Position numbers and translations under genes: made by a program
The notes under the pieces: model-generated
What the model saw: only the letters and a program-made list of their open reading frames with translations
Told to the model about the DNA's origin: nothing
Database searches by the model: none
Assembly (NCBI RefSeq): GCF_916618955.1
Contig: NZ_OU745390.1
Location: 2,728,001 to 2,792,000, forward strand
Length of the DNA stretch: 64,000 nucleotides
Reading direction: 5' to 3'
Source of the DNA: Pseudomonas sp. Marseille-Q3773
GTDB taxonomy: Bacteria; Pseudomonadota; Gammaproteobacteria; Pseudomonadales; Pseudomonadaceae
Shown: positions 36,323-44,299 of the stretch, piece by piece
How positions within the stretch are numbered: the stretch's first letter is position 1
Layout: every line of letters begins with the position of its first letter

Positions 36323-37723
36323 TCAGGAGTTCTTGGCCTGTGCGTTGAGGGCATCGAACACGGACTTGATCTGGTTGGCCTGGGCATTGAGCTTGGCCAC
36401 CGCGGTATCCATCGCGACGAACTTCTTGGTCAGCGACTCGGTCAGCGACTCGGTGCGGCGCTCCAGCGCCAGCTGCTGATCGGCCAGGTTCTTGGCTACC
36501 TTGTCCAGGCTGGCCTTGCGCGTGGCTAGGCTGCCATCGGTGGAGTTGTAAGGGTCAATGGCCTTGTTCATGCGCTCGAAGATGCCATTGGTACCAGTGA
36601 ACAGCTCCTGCACCTCCGCGCCCAGCTTCTTGTCGTTCATGGCCGCGTCGAACTTTACGGAGTTGAACTCCAGGGTACCGTCCTTGGTGGTGTTGATACC
36701 CAGCTGGCTCAGGGTGGTCAGCTGATCGCCGGCACCCACTTCGGAAAGCACCTTGCGGATATCGTTGACCAGCGAACGCGTGGTGGGGTCGTTGGTCAGC
36801 GGCCCCAGCACCAGGTTGTCGTCATCATCTCGCGAAGTGGAGGTCAGCGAGGTGATTGCCTTTTGCAAGGTGTTGTAGGCATCGACGAACGACTGGACAG
36901 ACTTCTTCAGCCCGTCCTTGTCCGCGGAGACGGTGACGTTGGTGCTGGCGCCAGCTGCGGAAACACCGGTGAGCTCCAGCGTCATGCCACTGATGGCGCT
37001 GTCGATGGTGTTCTTCGCACTGGTGACCTTCAGGCCGTCAATGGTCAACTCGGCATCGTGAGCCGGATCGGTGATGTAACCGGCACCCGTGCCGGACATC
37101 TTGACGGTGCCATCGATCTGCAACTCGGGAATACCGCTGAGCGAAATGTCCGAGCCAGCCCCCGTGGTGGTGGAAGTGAGCACCAGCCGCGCGCCACCCT
37201 CGGCATTGACGATGTTGGCCGAGACGCCCTGGACGTTGAGTTCCTTGTTGATCTGGTCGCGCACGCTTTCCAGGGTGGCACCACTGGCGATGTCGATGTT
37301 CCAGTTGTTGCCACCCTGGCTCACGGTCAGCTGGCCAGCACTGATGGCCGAGGTCGAACCGCCGGCGAATTGCTGGCTGGCAACCTTGGAGCTGGTGGCC
37401 ATCTTGTCGACCACGATGGAGTAGCTACCGGCCACCGCCTTGTTGCTGGAGGTCACCTTGATCACCGCCTCGTTGGCCGACTTCGCGGAGTAGGCGTTGA
37501 ACGATGGCGCGTTCGGATCGTTGAGCTTCTTCATGGCGTCCTGGAACGCCGTCAGGGCACTGCGCAGCGAGCCCACACCCGAAATCATTGCGGCGTTGTT
37601 GCTGGTTTGCCGGGTGATCTGCGCCTTTTTCGCCGCAGTGTCAGCACTTACCAGCGCCTGGACCATATCGGTGATGTTCAGCCCGGTACCCTGACCGATA
37701 CTGGAGACAATGCTACTCGCCAT
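36323..37723 (-). CDS. fliD: Flagellar filament cap protein FliD
   Basis: 466-aa hook-associated protein 2. The N-terminal MASSIVSSIGQGTGLNI and SIVVDKMATSSKVASQQFA are typical. The C-terminal coiled coil (about 415-460) contains RRTESLTESLTKKFVAMDTA. It caps the growing filament and is a known adhesin in Pseudomonas. It is preceded by flaG with an 80-bp gap in which I found no GG-N10-GC or FliA site. Confidence 0.96.
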   Translation of the reverse strand: MASSIVSSIGQGTGLNITDMVQALVSADTAAKKAQITRQTSNNAAMISGVGSLRSALTAFQDAMKKLNDPNAPSFNAYSAKSANEAVIKVTSSNKAVAGSYSIVVDKMATSSKVASQQFAGGSTSAISAGQLTVSQGGNNWNIDIASGATLESVRDQINKELNVQGVSANIVNAEGGARLVLTSTTTGAGSDISLSGIPELQIDGTVKMSGTGAGYITDPAHDAELTIDGLKVTSAKNTIDSAISGMTLELTGVSAAGASTNVTVSADKDGLKKSVQSFVDAYNTLQKAITSLTSTSRDDDDNLVLGPLTNDPTTRSLVNDIRKVLSEVGAGDQLTTLSQLGINTTKDGTLEFNSVKFDAAMNDKKLGAEVQELFTGTNGIFERMNKAIDPYNSTDGSLATRKASLDKVAKNLADQQLALERRTESLTESLTKKFVAMDTAVAKLNAQANQIKSVFDALNAQAKNS

Positions 37724-37803
37724 GACCGTTATCCCTCTCTTGAAACGTCAGCCCCGCTCCTGCAAAGACCGACATGGAACGCCCCTGAAGCATTCGTCGC
37801 CAA

Positions 37804-38181
37804 TCAGGCCTTGGCGTCGAACAAAAGACTGTTTACATCGCTCAGGCTGTGAGCAATCCGCAATGCCTCTTCCGAGGGCAGTTGGCGAATCAGCTCTCCA
37901 GTCTCGCTGGCGATGACCTTGACCACGATCTTGCCGGATTCTTCGTCCGTGGAGAATTCCAGGTTACGACGGGTCGAACTGAGAAACTTCTCGATTTCCG
38001 AAACGGCCTGCTTCACCTTTTCGGCATCATGTGCACTTTCCGCAGCGGTGACTGCCTTGGGTTCCAGCGTATCGCTGTTGCCACGCGGCGCTTCGGCCGA
38101 GCGGGTGACCGGTTTGTCGACGGCCGGGTCGGCCGGACGAGCGGTCTGGTAGGACAGGTTAAGCTTGACGCTCATGTCCAT
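37804..38181 (-). CDS. flaG: FlaG family protein
   Basis: 125 aa. The disordered, Ala/Pro/Asp-rich N-terminal half is followed by the FlaG domain (about 60-122) with LEFSTDEESGKIVVKVI and GELIRQLPSEEALRIA. FlaG limits filament length and aids polar filament stability in several genera. ATG at 38181 has GAGGTGG upstream. It begins only 20 bases after the fliC terminator. Confidence 0.93.
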   Translation of the reverse strand: MDMSVKLNLSYQTARPADPAVDKPVTRSAEAPRGNSDTLEPKAVTAAESAHDAEKVKQAVSEIEKFLSSTRRNLEFSTDEESGKIVVKVIASETGELIRQLPSEEALRIAHSLSDVNSLLFDAKA

Positions 38182-38200
38182 GTTTTGCCACCTCGCAATG

Positions 38201-38238
38201 AAAAAGCGGGGGAAGCGCCTGAATGCGCACTCCCCCGC
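38201..38238 (-). terminator. Strong intrinsic terminator of fliC
   Basis: Minus-strand stem GCGGGGGA/TCCCCCGC extended by an inner GCGC/GCGC pairing, followed by TTTTT. It lies 16 bases after the fliC stop and ends ten bases before the flaG ribosome-binding site. Confidence 0.92.
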
Positions 38239-38254
38239 CGGTCACCATCAGCGA

Positions 38255-39106
38255 TTACTGAAGCAGCTTCAGTACGGCGGACGGCAGCTGGTTGGCCTGG
38301 GCCAGAACCGAAGTGGAAGCTTGCTGCAGGGTCTGCTGCTTGGTCAGCTGGGCAGTTTCAGCAGCGAAGTCGGTGTCCTGTACACGGCCACGAGCGGCTT
38401 CGGCGTTTTCGTTGATGTTCTGCAGGTTGTTGACGGTGCTGGTCAGACGGTTCTGCGAAGCACCCAGGTCAGCACGGGTGGTGTTGATGGTTTGCAGAGC
38501 GGCGTCGATGGCGTCCAGAGCAGCGTTCATGCTGGCTTCGGCTTCGGCGCTGGTCGAACCGGTGATGGCGATGGAAGCCGAGTCAACGCTCAGGGTCTGG
38601 GCATCGAAACCGCTGTCCAGGCTGATGCTGATCTGGTTGTTGGCACCGGAGTTGGAACCGACCTGGAAGGTCAGGACGCCAGCGGTACCGTCCAGCAGGT
38701 TCTTGCCGTTCAGCTGGGTCGACTTGGCGATACGGCTCAGCTCGTCGGACATTTGTGCGAACTCTTTGTTCAGAGCTTCACGGTCCTTGGTGCTGTTCGA
38801 GTCGTTTCGCGACTGGACTGCCAGTTCACGCATACGTTGCAGGATGTTGGTCTGCTCTTGCATCGCGCCTTCAGCGGTCTGGGCGATGGAGATACCGTCG
38901 TTGGCGTTTTTGATCGCCATGGTCTGACCACGGATCTGCGAGGTCATGCGGGTAGCGATCTGCAGGCCGGCGGCGTCGTCTTTGGCGCTGTTGATTTTCA
39001 GGCCGGAGGACAGACGGGTCATCGAGGTGCTCAGTGCATCGGAAGCACGGTTCAGGTTTTTCTGAACGCCCAGAGAGGTGGTGTTGGTGTTAACGGTCAA
39101 AGCCAT
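38255..39106 (-). CDS. fliC: Flagellin FliC (short form)
   Basis: 283-aa flagellin. The N-terminal D0/D1 has NTTSLGVQKNLNRASDALST and LSSGLKINSAKDDAAGLQIA. The C-terminal D1/D0 has ADLGASQNRLTSTVNNLQNI and ends QLPSAVLKLLQ. Only ~60-80 residues separate the two halves, so the variable D2/D3 domains of longer flagellins are essentially absent. The middle segment is Ser/Thr-rich (SVDSASIAITGSTSAEAEAS) and a plausible O-glycosylation site given the adjacent island. ATG at 39106 has GAGGAA upstream. Confidence 0.97.
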   Translation of the reverse strand: MALTVNTNTTSLGVQKNLNRASDALSTSMTRLSSGLKINSAKDDAAGLQIATRMTSQIRGQTMAIKNANDGISIAQTAEGAMQEQTNILQRMRELAVQSRNDSNSTKDREALNKEFAQMSDELSRIAKSTQLNGKNLLDGTAGVLTFQVGSNSGANNQISISLDSGFDAQTLSVDSASIAITGSTSAEAEASMNAALDAIDAALQTINTTRADLGASQNRLTSTVNNLQNINENAEAARGRVQDTDFAAETAQLTKQQTLQQASTSVLAQANQLPSAVLKLLQ

Positions 39107-39188
39107 GACGAATTCCTCGTTGGATTGGGTACTACGGCTTCCGGCCTTGGCAAATCGCCGGGTGTGGCACAGAGAACCTTCGTAATAG

Positions 39189-39215
39189 TTATCTTCGTCA
39201 GGGCGGGTTTCTTTA
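39189..39215 (-). promoter_or_regulatory. Sigma-28 (FliA) promoter of fliC
   Basis: Minus-strand TAAAGAAA, 11 bases, GAAGATAA, close to TAAAGTTT-N11-GCCGATAA. It predicts a 5' leader of ~75 bases before the fliC ATG. Confidence 0.9.
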
Positions 39216-39309
39216 GCGGTTTTTCGAAAAAAATTACTGGCAACCTGCCACCCCAATGAAATCAAGGAGTTGACGCCAGATTACAGGCGTCAAAAGGCAG
39301 CCAGGGAGG

Positions 39310-39340
39310 AAAAAAAACGCCGCCTGAAGGCGGCGGCGTC
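39310..39340 (-). terminator. Intrinsic terminator of the KAS III-like gene
   Basis: Minus-strand hairpin CGCCGCC-TTCA-GGCGGCG followed by eight Ts, 18 bases after the stop codon. It insulates fliC from upstream transcription. Confidence 0.95.
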
Positions 39341-39358
39341 TAGATCAGCGCTGTGCGC

Positions 39359-40294
39359 TCAGTCACGTCGCTCGATGATCGCCGAGCCCCAGGACAGGCC
39401 CACACCGAAACCACTCAAGGCCACCCGCTTGTGCCGGGAGCCGAGTACGTGCTTCTCGAGCAGCAGCGGAATGCTCGACGACACGGTATTGCCGGTCTCG
39501 ACCATGTCCTTGACGAATTTCTGCTTGTGCTCGCCCTCGACGAAGCGCGCCGAGACCGCATCGACGATCGCCGCGCTGCCCTGGTGCAGGCAGTACAAGT
39601 CGATGTCGCCCGGCTGCAGGGCACTGGCTTCCAGCAGTTGCTGCAAATGCGCCGGCACTTTCACCAGGGCGAAGTTGTAGACCTGGCGGCCGTTCATGAA
39701 GAACTTGCCATCGGTGGTGCGCAGGTGCTCGGCCCCGGCGCCGTCACTGCCGAACAGCGACTTGCCCAGCTGCCAGGCAGCGCCCTCGCCCATCCAGGTA
39801 GCGGTGGCGGCATCGCCGAACAGCATGGTGGTGTTGCGGTCTTCGGGATCGACGATCTTCGAATAGGGATCGGCGGTGATCAGCAGGCCATTTTTCAGCC
39901 CGGCGGCTTCCATGAAGCCTTTCATCGCATACAGGCCATAGACATAGCCGGAGCAGCCCAGCGAGATGTCGAAGGCAGCCACGGCAGTCGACAGGCCAAG
40001 CTTGTGCTGGACGATCGCCGCAGTGTGCGGCAGGCCTTCGGCATCACCGTTCTGGGTGACCACGATCACCGCATCGATGGCTGCCGGGTCAAGCGATGGA
40101 TTGGCAGCGAACAGGTTCTTCGCGGCCTCGACGCAAAGGTCGGAGGTTTCCTGGGCAGCTTCCTTGCGCGGCAAGAAGGTCGAACCGATCTTGCCAAAGA
40201 TGAAGTCCTGGTCCTTGCCGAATTTCGCGCCCTGCGCGTAGTTGTCCACGCCTTCAGTGGGCACGTAACTGGCGATGCTTTTAATGCCAATCAT
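39359..40294 (-). CDS. KAS III-like 3-oxoacyl-ACP synthase in the flagellin glycosylation island
   Basis: 311-aa thiolase-fold condensing enzyme. The catalytic triad of the FabH family is visible: C114 in FDISLGCSGYVYGL, His in YCLHQGS and Asn in TGNTVSS. It lies between fliC and the glycosyltransferase genes, like orf3 of the P. syringae flagellin glycosylation island. There a KAS III homologue is linked to acylation of the flagellin glycan. A housekeeping fatty-acid role is possible but the location argues against it. The start is ATG at 40294. It has its own terminator and probably its own promoter. Confidence 0.85.
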   Translation of the reverse strand: MIGIKSIASYVPTEGVDNYAQGAKFGKDQDFIFGKIGSTFLPRKEAAQETSDLCVEAAKNLFAANPSLDPAAIDAVIVVTQNGDAEGLPHTAAIVQHKLGLSTAVAAFDISLGCSGYVYGLYAMKGFMEAAGLKNGLLITADPYSKIVDPEDRNTTMLFGDAATATWMGEGAAWQLGKSLFGSDGAGAEHLRTTDGKFFMNGRQVYNFALVKVPAHLQQLLEASALQPGDIDLYCLHQGSAAIVDAVSARFVEGEHKQKFVKDMVETGNTVSSSIPLLLEKHVLGSRHKRVALSGFGVGLSWGSAIIERRD

Positions 40295-40421
40295 ATGGCT
40301 TCCCAATTCAGTAACAGCGAAATACCCGCCAGGGCCAAACGGCAAAACGCCAGGCGATACGGGTGGCTCCCGATCCCTGACGGCTTGTCCGGGGGGCGAC
40401 GCGGCGGTTCCCGGTTTCGAC

Positions 40422-40459
40422 AATATACAGTGAAGATGCGCGTTCTGACTCTTAAGTCA
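40422..40459 (-). promoter_or_regulatory. Candidate promoter and inverted repeat upstream of the KAS III-like gene
   Basis: The minus strand has TATATT as a -10-like box. Upstream, where the -35 would be, lies the inverted repeat TGACT-TAAG-AGTCA (40446-40459), a possible operator. The -35 match is poor, so activator dependence is conceivable. Leader length would be ~120 bases. Confidence 0.4.
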
Positions 40460-40467
40460 CGCTCTTT

Positions 40468-40576
40468 TTGTCGAATCGACAAAGCGGGCAAGTCGGGCCG
40501 CCTGGCGGCCCGTCGCGGGTGAGCCCGCTCCCACGGATTCGATCGCGCAATCAGACACTGCGCGATCCCGGGCGGG
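40468..40576. repeat. Cluster of palindromes and one REP after the 965-aa glycosyltransferase gene
   Basis: Within the 309-bp gap lie four elements. They are TTGTCGAATCGACAA (40468-40482, perfect around one base), CGGGCCGCCTGGCGGCCCG (40494-40512, perfect), a single REP core CGCGGGTGAGCCCGCTCCCA (40514-40533), and a 9-bp stem GATCGCGCA/TGCGCGATC (40550-40576). No T-run makes any of them a textbook terminator. The remainder of the gap is the KAS III leader. Confidence 0.75.
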
Positions 40577-40603
40577 AGCCGAGGCTGCAAGGCAGCCCGG
40601 CGA

Positions 40604-43501
40604 TCAAGCGATCAGCGCCTGCCACTCGACCCGGCTGTGCGGGTCCAGGGTGAACAGCGCCGCGCCGCGGCTGTGCCCGGCGTTGTAGAACGGGTCCTGC
40701 GCGTGCGGGGCACACGGCAGTGCATCCACCTGGCCATGGCGCACCACCTGCGCCTGGGGCGTCCACACCACCAACAGCCCGGCCTCGGACACGCTCAGGC
40801 AGGCTGCCACCTGTGCCGCGCGAATGCTCGCCGCCTGTTCATCCAGCCCGCCCAGCGCCCGCAGCACTTCGGCCCGCACCATCAGGCAACCCGACACCGC
40901 CGAGACGTTGTGCTCCACCTGCAAGCGCTGCAGGTAGCCCGGTGCATCCTTGGCCAGGCCCTGGAACGCCGGGCGGATGCCCGCCTCGCCCGCCAGCACC
41001 AGCCCGGCCTCGACCACCTTGCCGTCGCTGCCCAGCAGCTTGCCGCCAACCACCCCGACCTCGGGGCGCTGGGCCTGGTTGAGCAGGCCTTCCAGCCAGT
41101 TGGCATTGAGCACTTCGGCATCACTGTCGAGCATCACCAGGTAGTCGCCCTGCGCCTCACGGCTGGCCAGGTTGAGCATGGCGACCGGCGCCATGGCCTG
41201 CTCGCTGCGGATAACCCGTACCCGGCTGCCGGCAGCCGCCAGGCTGGCCAGCCATTCGCACAGCTGCGGCGACTGGCTGGCGTTGTCGGCGATAACGATC
41301 TCGTGGTTCTGGTAACGCGTGCGCTGCAGCACGCTGACCAGGCACCTCTGCAGTGTTTCAGCATTGTCCTGGCAATGCAGCAGGATCGATACTGCCGGGC
41401 GCTCGGCATGCCGATAGTCGATCTGGTGAGTGCCCGGGTGTACCGAACCCACCGTGGCCGCATAGCCACGCTGAGCCAGACGGCGAGTCAGCACCGCCCG
41501 CTCCTGGTCCTGGCTGTCGAGCGCAGGGGCGTTGCAGATCAACAGCGGCTCGGCAAGGTGCGCCAGGCCGGCCAGGCCTTGCTCGCCGATCATGCGCAGC
41601 AACAGGTCGAACTCCAGCGCCAGCGGGTACTGGCTGTCGAAGCCACCTGCCGCCAGCAGCAGGTCACGGCGCAGCAACCAGTGACGCGCCATCACCCCGG
41701 GCACGCTCTGCAGCAAATCGAGACTGGTGCCAGGACGCAGCACTTCACGCAGACGGCCGTCCGCCTGCACCTGGATTTCATCCATGGCCACCGCGCGAAT
41801 GCCTTCGGCACCCAGCAGTTCAAGGCTGGCCCGGAGCAAGCCGCTGGCGGTGAAGCGATCGCCGGCTTCGGCCAGCACCACCCAGTCGGTATCCAGTTGG
41901 GCGATCGCCTGGTTGATCTGGCGTACGTGGTCGTTGCTGTCGACCTTGACGAAGTGCACGGTCTGCCCGGCATTGGTCACCATCGGCAGGTCGCCGCTGG
42001 TCAGTACCACCACCTTGAACCGGCGGCACGGCCCAGCCATCAGGCTGTCGAAGGTGGCCTGCAGCTGGTCCATCTGCGCGTCCAGGTCGAGCAGCACGAT
42101 ACCAAAGCTTGGACCACCGTCTACTGCCGCCAGGCGCTGCCGGGCCAGACTGACCTGCTCGGCGTCCGGCGTACGCGCTTCGAGCCAGTCCAGCAACTGC
42201 CCGGAGGGCAGCGATGCGAGCAGCGCCTGGCTGTCATAGCTCGGCAATGCCGCGAGCCGGGCCAGCCAGGGCCGTAGCGGAGCGGCCTCGGCTTCGTCAC
42301 CAGCTGCCTCCAGCGAGGCCAGCAGGCGCTCCACCACCACCCGGTTGAACGGGCTCAGGGCCAGCGCCTGCCACAGGCGTGCGCGGACGGTGCGCTCGTT
42401 GTCATTGGCATTGACCTGCATCAGCGCCTGCTGACGCACCAGGATCGCTTCGAGCTCACGCAGCTGGATGCGCCCGCAAGGCATGGCATGGATGAGGAAT
42501 TCCAGCTGAGCCAGCAGATCGAACATCGGCTGGTTGTAGAACGGCATCTCGACGAACTGCTGTTTGCCGAAGATGCGCAACGGCTCGGGGCTCGGCACGT
42601 TCCAGCGCGAGGTGATGATCATGCAGCCATGCAGGGCACGACCGCTGAGCAAGCCCTCGGCCATGGCCTGGAAGCCTTCCAGCACCACCTGTTGCACCCG
42701 TTCGGCACCGAGGCCGCTGAGCGCGGTCGGGATCGAGGCGAGAAACGCGGCGAACTGCTCGCGTTCCTGGCGGCTGCGCTCGTCACGGTTGGCCAGCACG
42801 GTGAGCACGTTGGTGTTGTGGTCCGACCCCCCCAGGTTGGCTTCCCGAACCGCGTACGGAATCGGCAGGATACGCGCCTTGGCGTTGGCCAGCAGGTAGA
42901 AGGTATGGCCGATTTCCTGCCACTCGAAGCTGGTGTTCGCCGGCAGCAGCGCATACCACTGCCGCAGCAGGTCGGTACGGGTGACCGCGTAGAACGGCGG
43001 CAGGAACTGGCCCATGAACTCGACGAGGCGCTGGGCCGGGTCGTCGCTGCAGTAGTCTTCCTGCACGCGCTTGTCACGCCGGTAGAAGTGCACCTCGGTG
43101 CCATGCCCCACGTACATCATGCCGTAGCCATGGCACACGCCGTAATCCGGGTGTTGCTCAAGGAACTGCACCGACTGGGCCATGCCATCGAACAGCAGGA
43201 AGTCGTCGTCTGCGGCAAAGGTCATGAACGGCGTATGCACTTCGTTCACGCCATAGGCGAGCTTGTCCTGCAGCCCTTTGTAGGTGTACTGCGGCAGGTG
43301 GCGGTAGTCCACCTGCGGGTAGTCCGCCTGCAGGGTGGCGTCGGCCTGGCTGGAGGAATCCAGCACCAGGATGCTCGCCGGGAAGTCGCGATAATAGTGC
43401 AAGGCCCGACGCAGGAACGCCGGACGGTTATGGGTGATCAACACCACGGTGAAACGCTCGCGCAGCGAGCGGTCGATGAGCGGGGTATCCTGAGGCTGCA
43501 T
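40604..43501 (-). CDS. Large multidomain glycosyltransferase (GT2 modules), probable flagellin glycosyltransferase
   Basis: 965 aa. Module 1 (about 15-250) is a GT-A fold of the TIGR00180 type with TVVLITHNRPAFLRRAL and acidic DDD in FAADDDFLLF. A middle module (about 490-690) looks degenerate, with LAEAGDRF where DXD is expected. Module 3 (about 715-930) is GT2-like with VSILLHCQDNAETLQRCL and DSD in YLVMLDSDAEVL. Position beside fliC and resemblance to the Fgt-type flagellin glycosyltransferases suggest it elongates or starts the flagellin glycan. The ATG at 43501 has GGAAGG upstream. It follows the CmcI-like gene by 33 bp. Confidence 0.82.
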   Translation of the reverse strand: MQPQDTPLIDRSLRERFTVVLITHNRPAFLRRALHYYRDFPASILVLDSSSQADATLQADYPQVDYRHLPQYTYKGLQDKLAYGVNEVHTPFMTFAADDDFLLFDGMAQSVQFLEQHPDYGVCHGYGMMYVGHGTEVHFYRRDKRVQEDYCSDDPAQRLVEFMGQFLPPFYAVTRTDLLRQWYALLPANTSFEWQEIGHTFYLLANAKARILPIPYAVREANLGGSDHNTNVLTVLANRDERSRQEREQFAAFLASIPTALSGLGAERVQQVVLEGFQAMAEGLLSGRALHGCMIITSRWNVPSPEPLRIFGKQQFVEMPFYNQPMFDLLAQLEFLIHAMPCGRIQLRELEAILVRQQALMQVNANDNERTVRARLWQALALSPFNRVVVERLLASLEAAGDEAEAAPLRPWLARLAALPSYDSQALLASLPSGQLLDWLEARTPDAEQVSLARQRLAAVDGGPSFGIVLLDLDAQMDQLQATFDSLMAGPCRRFKVVVLTSGDLPMVTNAGQTVHFVKVDSNDHVRQINQAIAQLDTDWVVLAEAGDRFTASGLLRASLELLGAEGIRAVAMDEIQVQADGRLREVLRPGTSLDLLQSVPGVMARHWLLRRDLLLAAGGFDSQYPLALEFDLLLRMIGEQGLAGLAHLAEPLLICNAPALDSQDQERAVLTRRLAQRGYAATVGSVHPGTHQIDYRHAERPAVSILLHCQDNAETLQRCLVSVLQRTRYQNHEIVIADNASQSPQLCEWLASLAAAGSRVRVIRSEQAMAPVAMLNLASREAQGDYLVMLDSDAEVLNANWLEGLLNQAQRPEVGVVGGKLLGSDGKVVEAGLVLAGEAGIRPAFQGLAKDAPGYLQRLQVEHNVSAVSGCLMVRAEVLRALGGLDEQAASIRAAQVAACLSVSEAGLLVVWTPQAQVVRHGQVDALPCAPHAQDPFYNAGHSRGAALFTLDPHSRVEWQALIA

Positions 43502-43534
43502 GAAGACCTTCCTGCTGGTGACCTGGGGTAACAA

Positions 43535-44299
43535 TCAACGCACGCGGCGCAGGTAGCCGTCCGGCGCTACGGTCAGCAGCAGCTTGTCCTGCACCTGGCG
43601 GTCGATGGCGAAGTCGCTGTTCTCTTTCAGGTACTGCCACACCGCGGTCTTCGGGTTGTCGCCATGGCCCCATGGGCGGTCCGGGAAGAAGTCGGCCGGC
43701 ATGTCCTCGACCACGGTGTCCATCACCACGCAGTAGCTGTCCACCGACACCAGCGGCGCATAGGCGCGCAGCTCTTCGAGCACGTGGTCATGGGTGTGGT
43801 TGGAATCGAGCACCACGATGACCTTCTTGCCTTCGGCCAGCTGGCGCACCTTGGCAACCATCTCCGGGGCGATGCTCGAACCTTCGAACATGGTGATGCG
43901 GTGCGCCATCGGGTGTTCTTCGATGGCCTTGCGGTTGTGCGGGCGGATGTCGACGTCGATGCCCAGCACCTCGCCATGGCCCAGCAGTTGCAGCAGCGAA
44001 GCGTAGTAGATGATCGAACCGCCATGGGCGATGCCGCACTCGATGATCAGGTCTGGCTGGATGCGCCACACCAGTTCCTGCATGGCAATCATGTCCTGGG
44101 GCAGCTGGATGATCGGCCGGCCCATCCACGAGAAATGGTAGCTGTACTTGTGCTTGGCCGATTCGTTGAACAGGTCCCGTGCCAGGCCCTGGAGCTTCTG
44201 GTCCTGGCCCTGGGCGGCGATCTGCTCGTTGCACTCGGCGATGAAGGCCTGGTGGACGTTGTTGTTGTCAGTCATGGAAGCGGTCTCTGCAAAGGTCAT
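43535..44299 (-). CDS. CmcI-like (cephalosporin hydroxylase family) SAM-dependent enzyme
   Basis: 254 aa of the CmcI/rhamnosyl O-methyltransferase family: YHFSWMGRPIIQLPQDMIAM, LIIECGIAHGGSIIYYASLL (SAM-binding glycine-rich loop), VLGIDVDIRPHN and VVLDSNHTHDHVLEEL. Members near sugar clusters are usually O-methyltransferases despite the family name, so sugar O-methylation is my inference. ATG at 44299 overlaps the upstream stop (ATGA) but lacks a Shine-Dalgarno sequence. ATG at 44275 is an alternative start. Confidence 0.8.
   Translation of the reverse strand: MTFAETASMTDNNNVHQAFIAECNEQIAAQGQDQKLQGLARDLFNESAKHKYSYHFSWMGRPIIQLPQDMIAMQELVWRIQPDLIIECGIAHGGSIIYYASLLQLLGHGEVLGIDVDIRPHNRKAIEEHPMAHRITMFEGSSIAPEMVAKVRQLAEGKKVIVVLDSNHTHDHVLEELRAYAPLVSVDSYCVVMDTVVEDMPADFFPDRPWGHGDNPKTAVWQYLKENSDFAIDRQVQDKLLLTVAPDGYLRRVR

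Noticed and set aside
37724..37803. Possible sigma-54 promoter for fliD
   Set aside because: Candidates such as TTGGCGACGAATGC have eight, not ten, bases between GG and GC.
39107..39265. N-terminal extension of fliC by 53 codons
   Set aside because: It would read through the FliA promoter and leader. The mature flagellin start MALTVNTNTTSLG has a good ribosome-binding site.
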